Positions 1-3,983 of a DNA stretch of 13,462 nt are shown here, piece by piece (the first letter of the stretch is position 1; each line of letters begins with the position of its first letter). The notes beneath the pieces were generated by a model. The model was not told where the DNA came from, searched no databases, and saw only the letters and a list, made by a program, of their open reading frames with translations. Position numbers and translations under genes: made by a program. This DNA is from DATDVD01 sp035290065 (GTDB taxonomy: Bacteria; Pseudomonadota; Gammaproteobacteria; Coxiellales; Coxiellaceae): positions 1-13,462 of the forward strand of contig DATDVD010000128.1 of NCBI GenBank assembly GCA_035290065.1, read 5' to 3'.

Positions 1-16
1 GGCCTTTGTTTGCCAT
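1..16 (-). CDS. rpmG: Start of 50S ribosomal protein L33 (partial)
   Basis: Only the first five codons are inside the window (M-A-N-K-G), read leftward and running off the edge. An ATG at position 16 lies 10 nt after the rpmB stop codon and is preceded by a TAAGG ribosome-binding sequence that overlaps that stop. L33 proteins begin MA(x)KG, and rpmB-rpmG is one of the most conserved bacterial gene pairs, so this is the expected neighbour. The call rests on five residues plus context, so it is moderate. Confidence 0.6.
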
Positions 17-26
17 GAGCTATACC

Positions 27-257
27 TTACTTTTTACCGTTTTTAATGTCGACCAGAACGGCTTCGATACCTTTTTTATCGATGATGCGAAGGCCGTGGC
101 AAGAGACCGTTAACGTGATAAATCGTTTTTGGCTGGGAACCCAGAAGCGGCGTTTTTGCAAATTAGGCAAAAAGCGACGTTTGGTTTTATTATTGGCGTG
201 AGAGACATTATTCCCGACTTGAGGCCGTTTGCCCGTCACATCACATACTTTCGCCAT
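27..257 (-). CDS. rpmB: 50S ribosomal protein L28
   Basis: L28 is a structural protein of the large ribosomal subunit that binds 23S rRNA. The 76-residue product begins MAKVCDVTGKRPQVGNN and carries the family segments TKRRFLPNL (residues 26-34), RRFWVPSQKRFITL (36-49) and IDKKGI (59-64). It is collinear with the E. coli protein over its length. The zinc-binding pair of CxxC motifs found in some L28 proteins is absent (only two isolated cysteines), so it is the zinc-free type. I chose ATG at 257 because GAGG lies 8 nt upstream. An in-frame GTG at 263 would add two residues but has no properly spaced ribosome-binding site. The gene has its own promoter (290-318) and is followed within 10 nt by rpmG. 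Confidence 0.97.
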   Translation of the reverse strand: MAKVCDVTGKRPQVGNNVSHANNKTKRRFLPNLQKRRFWVPSQKRFITLTVSCHGLRIIDKKGIEAVLVDIKNGKK

Positions 258-289
258 GATCACTTCCTCAATGCATAAAAAAGAGGGCT

Positions 290-318
290 TTTATAGCATC
301 CGGGCCTTATTTGGTCAA
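290..318 (-). promoter_or_regulatory. Sigma70 promoter of rpmB-rpmG
   Basis: On the minus strand, TTGACC (318-313) is followed after exactly 17 nt by TATAAA (295-290), a near-consensus -35/-10 pair. Transcription would start near 283, giving a leader of about 26 nt with the GAGG ribosome-binding site of rpmB. The promoter sits in the short gap after radC, so the ribosomal protein genes need not depend on radC transcription. Confidence 0.8.
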
Positions 319-325
319 GTACCCC

Positions 326-1000
326 TTATAGCTCCTGTTCCAATTTAAGCGAATAGAGGCAATTATCGCCCACCACTACATGGTCCAATACCTTCACATC
401 AATATATTCCAAGGCGGCTTCCAGAAAATGCGTCATGGTCCAATCTGCCGAGCTAGGGCGAGGGTTACCGGAGGGGTGATTGTGGGCAAAGATCACGCTG
501 GCGGCATTATGGTGTAGGACTTGGCGAACGACTTCGCGGGGATAAACGCTGGTGGCTCTCAGGCTTCCTCGAAACAGTTCTTCAAAGGCAATCACTTTAT
601 GATGGGTATCCAAATAAAGACAGGCAAACACTTCGTAGGGCCGGCCTGACAGGCTGCTTAATAAAAATTGCTCCGTTTCATCGCGACACGCAAGAATGGT
701 TTGGGTTTTTAATTTTTCTTGAATGGCGCGGCGGGAAAGCTCAAGACCGGCTTTTAAGCGGCAAGTTTTGGCGGGGCCGAGGCCTGCGATAGCGTGTAAT
801 TCTTCAAAAGAGGCACGCGCCAGGCCCTTTAGCCCCCCGAATTGCGTGATCAATTCCCGGCCTAAATCCACGGCGGTAATGCCTCGACGCCCATGGCCGA
901 GCAGAATTGCAATAAGCTCCGCATCGGATAAGGCATGGCTTCCTTGCGCCATCATTTTTTCTCGCGGCCGCTCGTGCGAGGGCCATTGGGCAATAGTCAT
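326..1000 (-). CDS. radC: RadC family JAMM-domain protein (UPF0758)
   Basis: RadC proteins pair an N-terminal helix-hairpin-helix region with a C-terminal JAB1/MPN-like metalloprotease fold. The cellular role is unsettled: the original DNA-repair phenotype in E. coli was later traced to another gene. In this 224-residue protein, the helix-hairpin-helix lies at about residues 67-80 (LHAIAGLGPAKTC). The JAMM metal motif H-x-H-x10-D is intact as H173, H175 and D186 within FAHNHPSGNPRPSSAD. A candidate conserved glutamate lies at 140-141, in FEELFRGSL. Length matches the family (about 222). The N-terminus aligns with the RPREKM start typical of RadC, so ATG at 1000 is right even though no Shine-Dalgarno sequence precedes it. 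It is divergent from dut and upstream of rpmB-rpmG, as in E. coli. Confidence 0.95.
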   Translation of the reverse strand: MTIAQWPSHERPREKMMAQGSHALSDAELIAILLGHGRRGITAVDLGRELITQFGGLKGLARASFEELHAIAGLGPAKTCRLKAGLELSRRAIQEKLKTQTILACRDETEQFLLSSLSGRPYEVFACLYLDTHHKVIAFEELFRGSLRATSVYPREVVRQVLHHNAASVIFAHNHPSGNPRPSSADWTMTHFLEAALEYIDVKVLDHVVVGDNCLYSLKLEQEL

Positions 1001-1006
1001 CAGTAG

Positions 1007-1036
1007 ATTCTAATCACAGGTAAAAAGTATTAACAA
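1007..1036 (-). promoter_or_regulatory. Promoter of radC, probably producing a leaderless mRNA
   Basis: On the minus strand, TTGTTA (1036-1031), an 18-nt spacer and TAGAAT (1012-1007) form a plausible sigma70 promoter. A start seven nt below the -10 falls on position 1000, the A of the radC ATG. No Shine-Dalgarno sequence lies before that ATG, which fits a leaderless transcript. Confidence 0.5.
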
Positions 1037-1043
1037 TACCGTA

Positions 1044-1073
1044 TTGGACGTCCTCTAAAAAAATCGTTACTCT
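1044..1073 (+). promoter_or_regulatory. Weak candidate promoter for dut-algC
   Basis: TTGGAC (1044-1049), an 18-nt spacer and TACTCT (1068-1073). The -35 is good but the -10 matches TATAAT at only three positions. If used, the mRNA would carry the whole palindromic repeat (1084-1207) in a leader of about 145 nt. Confidence 0.3.
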
Positions 1074-1083
1074 ATGTTTCTTT

Positions 1084-1207
1084 GTAGGGGCAGACCGTGG
1101 TCTGCCCAGGAACGCGGCACAGGGTTTATTATGCGGCACGGGCCACAGACTGTGGTCTGCCCGTGAACACCGCACAAGATTAAGGGCAGACCACGGTCTG
1201 CCCCTAC
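1084..1207. repeat. REP-type palindromic repeat, composite copy 1 (three hairpins, two cores)
   Basis: The left end is GTAG followed by the hairpin GGGCAGACC-GT-GGTCTGCCC (1088-1107). The right end is its mirror, GGGCAGACC-AC-GGTCTGCCC (1184-1203), closed by CTAC at 1204-1207. Between them lies a degraded middle hairpin (1137-1165). The core motif GAACrCsGCACA occurs after both the first and the middle hairpin. Copies 2 and 3 have two hairpins and one core, so this copy looks like one and a half units. Flanking TTTCTTTG on the left and the mirrored CAAGAAA on the right extend the symmetry. It ends 18 nt before dut, and its end abuts the dut ribosome-binding site. Confidence 0.9.
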
Positions 1208-1225
1208 AAGAAATTAAGGAAAGGT

Positions 1226-1681
1226 ATGCAATCCATTCAAGTAAAAATTTTGGATCCACGCGTGGGGCGAGAATTCCCGTTACCGGCGTATGCAACAGAA
1301 GGCTCTGCGGGATTGGATTTACGTGCTTGCATCGATGGGCCTCTGGAAATTAAACCCGGTGAAACACATTTATTACCCACGGGATTATCCATTTATATTG
1401 GGGATCCTCATTACGCGGCTAAAATTTTACCGCGTTCAGGATTAGGCCATAAACACGGCTTGGTATTAGGTAATTTAGTAGGATTAATCGATTCCGATTA
1501 CCAAGGCCCTTTAATGGTGTCCTGTTGGAATCGCGGCCAGACCCCTTATACCATTCAACCCGGTGAACGAATTGCACAATTAATTTTTGTCCCCATTGCA
1601 CGCCCACAGTTTGAAATTGTCGAAGCATTTGAAACGACAGAGCGCGGCGAAGGGGGCTTTGGACATTCAGGAACGGAATGA
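1226..1681 (+). CDS. dut: Deoxyuridine 5'-triphosphate nucleotidohydrolase (dUTPase)
   Basis: It hydrolyses dUTP to dUMP and pyrophosphate in the cytoplasm, keeping uracil out of DNA and feeding thymidylate synthesis. All five motifs of the homotrimeric dUTPase family are present: I AGLDLRA (28-34), II PRSGLG (69-74), III GLIDSDYQG (86-94), IV PGERIAQL (112-119) and V RGEGGFGHSG (140-149). Motif V is the mobile arm that closes over the nucleotide. The 151 residues match the E. coli length. ATG at 1226 follows AAGGAAAGG at good spacing. The stop overlaps the algC start (ATGA), indicating translational coupling. In many gammaproteobacteria coaBC lies directly upstream of dut; here a palindromic repeat occupies that place. 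Confidence 0.98.
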   Translation: MQSIQVKILDPRVGREFPLPAYATEGSAGLDLRACIDGPLEIKPGETHLLPTGLSIYIGDPHYAAKILPRSGLGHKHGLVLGNLVGLIDSDYQGPLMVSCWNRGQTPYTIQPGERIAQLIFVPIARPQFEIVEAFETTERGEGGFGHSGTE

Positions 1682-3087
1682 TTCAGCCAACACTTCCATT
1701 TAATTTACCCGATGTTTTACCCCAGGCGATTTTTCGCGCTTACGATATTCGGGGTATTGTGGAAGAGCAATTAAATCCCGAGATTTATTATGCGTTGGGG
1801 CTTGCGATTGGAACGTTATCCCTGGAGCAACACCAAAACACAATTATTGTAGGCTGCGATGGGCGTTTAACCAGTCCCGCCTATACGCAAGCAGTGATCA
1901 GTGGATTAATGGCAACGGGTTGTGAAGTGGTCGATATTGGTCAAGTACCTTCCCCTGTTCTTTATTTTGCAACGCATTATTGGCCGTATAAAACGGGTGT
2001 GATGGTAACGGCCAGTCATAATCCTTCCAACTACAATGGATTAAAAATTGTATTAAATGGAAAAACATTAAATGCCGGTGCCATTCAAGACTTGTATCAC
2101 CAGATTCAAGCCAAACGATTTGTAAAAGGGCAAGGCCGCTATCGAGAACAGCCGATTGTTGCGGAGTATATCGATTACATTATTAAAAGCGTGCATCTTA
2201 AAAAACCGTTAAAAATTGTATTAGATTGTGGTAATGGGGTAGGGGCTGTTACGGCGCCGAGCTTGTATCGTGCGCTGGGGTGCGACGTGATTGAACTGTA
2301 TTGCGAGGTGGATGGACGTTTTCCGAATCATCATCCCGATCCGGTGGTGCCTGAAAATTTAAATGATTTAATTGCCGCGGTAAAAACACACCACGCCGAT
2401 TGTGGTATTGCATTAGACGGGGATGCTGATCGATTAGGCTTTGTGACCAATCAAGGCGAAATTATTTGGCCAGATCGTGTGTTGATGTATTTGGTAAAAG
2501 ATGTGTTACAACATCATCCCGGTGCCCCCGTTATTTTTGATGTGAAATGCACCAACCAATTAGCGCGTGTGATTGAAGAAGCAGGCGGTGTTCCGATGAT
2601 GTGGCAAACGGGCCACTCCATTTTAAAAGCGAAAATGCTGGAAGAAAAGGCACCCATTGCCGGTGAATTGTCTGGGCATTTATTTTTTAACGACGAACGT
2701 TGGTTTGGGTTTGATGATGGTGTATATGTCGGCGCACGATTGTTGGAATTATTATCACGAGAATATGAAACGTCTTCTCAGGTTTTTCAAGCACTGCCCA
2801 ATTTGCTCAACACCCCTGAAATGAAAGTCACGATTCCGGATGGTAATCCCCATGCGTTTATGGAAAAACTGGTGAAACACGCACAGTTTGATCAAGCGAC
2901 GGTTTTCACGATTGATGGCCTGCGTGTCGATTATGGTTACGGCTGGGGTTTGGTTCGCGCCTCTAACACCACTCCGGCGTTAACGCTGCGTTTTGAAGCC
3001 GATACGCCTGAGCACCTGGCCCATATCCAAGCCATTTTCAAGTCCCAACTCCTTAGCCTTAATTCCACCCTCAGTATCCCTTTTTAA
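1678..3087 (+). CDS. algC: Phosphomannomutase/phosphoglucomutase (AlgC/ManB type)
   Basis: A member of the alpha-D-phosphohexomutase superfamily. It interconverts 6-phospho- and 1-phospho-hexoses (mannose, glucose) to supply sugar nucleotides for lipopolysaccharide and other surface polysaccharides. All four active-site loops are visible in the 469 residues. TASHNP (111-116) holds the phosphoserine S113. DGDADRLG (247-254) is the Mg-binding loop. GELSGH (329-334) is the sugar-binding loop. RASNTTP (427-433) is the phosphate-binding loop. The N-terminal FRAYDIRG (19-26) is typical of the AlgC group and argues against GlmM. The start overlaps the dut stop by 4 nt. In Pseudomonas algC is followed by argB; here an accessory island follows instead. 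Substrate preference cannot be read from sequence. Confidence 0.95.
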   Translation: MIQPTLPFNLPDVLPQAIFRAYDIRGIVEEQLNPEIYYALGLAIGTLSLEQHQNTIIVGCDGRLTSPAYTQAVISGLMATGCEVVDIGQVPSPVLYFATHYWPYKTGVMVTASHNPSNYNGLKIVLNGKTLNAGAIQDLYHQIQAKRFVKGQGRYREQPIVAEYIDYIIKSVHLKKPLKIVLDCGNGVGAVTAPSLYRALGCDVIELYCEVDGRFPNHHPDPVVPENLNDLIAAVKTHHADCGIALDGDADRLGFVTNQGEIIWPDRVLMYLVKDVLQHHPGAPVIFDVKCTNQLARVIEEAGGVPMMWQTGHSILKAKMLEEKAPIAGELSGHLFFNDERWFGFDDGVYVGARLLELLSREYETSSQVFQALPNLLNTPEMKVTIPDGNPHAFMEKLVKHAQFDQATVFTIDGLRVDYGYGWGLVRASNTTPALTLRFEADTPEHLAHIQAIFKSQLLSLNSTLSIPF

Positions 3088-3157
3088 AAGATAGGGGCAC
3101 CCTTACCCACTTGAACAAAGCATGACGTTGTATTCGACGTGTTAATTAGAAGATCAT

Positions 3158-3190
3158 TTTAATAAAACCTTAAGGAGATACTGGCATACT
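3158..3190 (+). promoter_or_regulatory. Candidate PmrA-activated promoter of the 3267-3803 gene
   Basis: TTTAAT-AAAAC-CTTAAG (3158-3174) fits the PmrA box HTTAAD-N5-HTTAAD exactly. PmrA is an OmpR/PhoB-family response regulator that activates Dot/Icm effector genes in Legionella and Coxiella. A -10-like CATACT (3185-3190) lies 10 nt after the box, the spacing expected when such a regulator replaces the -35 contact. The second ankyrin gene carries the same arrangement with the same AAAAC spacer. Regulation is inferred; the match is seen. Confidence 0.55.
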
Positions 3191-3231
3191 GTTCCCAAGG
3201 AATAACTCAGAAGGAGAGTACATTTTACATT

Positions 3232-3262
3232 AAGTGGTTAACAAAAAACCACTTCCAGAGGA
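3232..3262 (+). promoter_or_regulatory. Leader hairpin and ribosome-binding site of the 3267-3803 gene
   Basis: Arms AAGTGGTT (3232-3239) and AACCACTT (3247-3254) form a perfect 8-bp stem with a 7-nt loop. The stem ends two nt before the Shine-Dalgarno AGAGGA (3257-3262), which lies 4 nt before GTG 3267. The 16-nt segment CACTTCCAGAGGAAAA (3250-3265) is identical in front of the second ankyrin gene at 3967-3982, where the hairpin is also kept. Confidence 0.6.
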
Positions 3263-3266
3263 AAAA

Positions 3267-3803
3267 GTGCGTAGTAGAGCGTTAGTCAAAAAGCAGTTAG
3301 AAGACAAAGTATTGGGCCTCATTATAGAAGCAGTGGATAGGGAGCAAGAAGACGGATGTAATGAAGAAGGTTTTCGCGCGTTTCGAGCTGCTATTCCCTC
3401 CGATGAGATTCCCGTGGATATAATGATTGAGGGGATTCCTTTAATTCATTACGTAGCTGCCGGGGGTACACCGGCCATGCTGGAGTATTTAGTGTGTTGT
3501 TGTGGAGTAGATTTGATACGGCGTGATAGTCGTGGTCGTCTTCCCGTGCATCAGGCAGAAGCGAGTGAAAATGAGGCTAATACTCAATGGCTCAGAAAGC
3601 ATATGGGCATGGAAAGCGCAACGTTAGCATCAGCCAAGTCTCCCGTTGGTTTTCTAGAATTTGGTAAAGTAGGATTTAGAGTCAGCCTGGCTGAAATACC
3701 TTCTCCAAGAATAGAAGTAGTGGAAAAGTTTGAAGAGGGAGTAGATTTTTCCTCAGTGGCTTCAGCAGTGTATTCATGCAGCACTAACTCGGTGCATATT
3801 TAA
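3267..3803 (+). CDS. Ankyrin-repeat-like protein, candidate Dot/Icm effector (short paralog)
   Basis: I do not recognise a named family. The 178-residue product has two degenerate ankyrin repeats at about residues 56-111, seen as IPLIHYVAAGG, MLEYLV, GVD and RGRLPVHQAE. A helical, charged N-terminus precedes them. Residues about 30-112 align with about 300-384 of the next gene's protein; for example GFRAFRAAI corresponds to GFSAFCDAI, so the two are paralogs. The C-terminal 29 residues hold a glutamate cluster (EVVEKFEE) followed by a Ser/Ala/Thr-rich tail, resembling Dot/Icm secretion signals. A run of three cysteines lies at 77-79. There is no signal peptide or membrane segment. I start it at GTG 3267 because the Shine-Dalgarno spacing and leader equal those of the paralog. 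GTG at 3234 would add 11 residues but lies inside the conserved leader hairpin. Function is unknown. Confidence 0.8.
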   Translation: MRSRALVKKQLEDKVLGLIIEAVDREQEDGCNEEGFRAFRAAIPSDEIPVDIMIEGIPLIHYVAAGGTPAMLEYLVCCCGVDLIRRDSRGRLPVHQAEASENEANTQWLRKHMGMESATLASAKSPVGFLEFGKVGFRVSLAEIPSPRIEVVEKFEEGVDFSSVASAVYSCSTNSVHI

Positions 3804-3858
3804 CAGTTCTCGCTACTGTTTACTCCAGGCGAAAACTTAACGGCATTATTCAAATTAA

Positions 3859-3891
3859 TTTAAGAAAACCTTAATATTTGTTTGGTATTTT
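3859..3891 (+). promoter_or_regulatory. Candidate PmrA-activated promoter of the 3984-5933 gene
   Basis: TTTAAG-AAAAC-CTTAAT (3859-3875) is a second exact match to HTTAAD-N5-HTTAAD, with the same spacer as the box at 3158. A -10-like TATTTT (3886-3891) again lies 10 nt downstream. A third half-site-like ATTAAT (3854-3859) overlaps the left end. The leader would be about 85 nt. Confidence 0.55.
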
Positions 3892-3948
3892 TTCCGCTTG
3901 CGATTAAAAATCGTTTAAATTATCGTGTATAGTTTTGTTTTAACGTTC

Positions 3949-3979
3949 AGTGGTTGAGTTAACAATCACTTCCAGAGGA
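3949..3979 (+). promoter_or_regulatory. Leader hairpin and ribosome-binding site of the 3984-5933 gene
   Basis: AGTGGTT (3949-3955) pairs with AATCACT (3964-3970) through seven base pairs including one G-U pair, around an 8-nt loop. Three nt later comes AGAGGA (3974-3979), 4 nt before GTG 3984. Loop length and sequence differ from the copy at 3232, but the stem and the ribosome-binding segment are kept. Confidence 0.55.
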
Positions 3980-3983
3980 AAAT

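Noticed and set aside
723..1013. Plus-strand open frame of 96 codons opposite radC
   Set aside because: It lies entirely antisense to the conserved N-terminal and helix-hairpin-helix coding region of radC and has no domain or ribosome-binding site of its own.
1084..1207. CRISPR array or insertion sequence at the palindromic region
   Set aside because: There are no regularly spaced direct repeats with unique spacers and no transposase frame. The hairpin-core-hairpin plan fits a REP doublet.
3089..3105. Possible terminator or REP relic after algC (ATAGGGGCACCC)
   Set aside because: Only a four-bp stem, no T-tract, and no GTAG foot or core.
3901..3913. Small palindrome CGATT-AAA-AATCG before the large ankyrin gene
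   Set aside because: The stem is five base pairs and AT-rich with no T-run, too weak for a terminator, and it is not shared with the paralog's leader.
3928..3933. TATAGT as a -10 box for the large ankyrin gene
   Set aside because: No -35 element lies 16-18 nt upstream (TTGCGA is 24 nt away). The PmrA-box arrangement is more coherent, though a second start here cannot be excluded.
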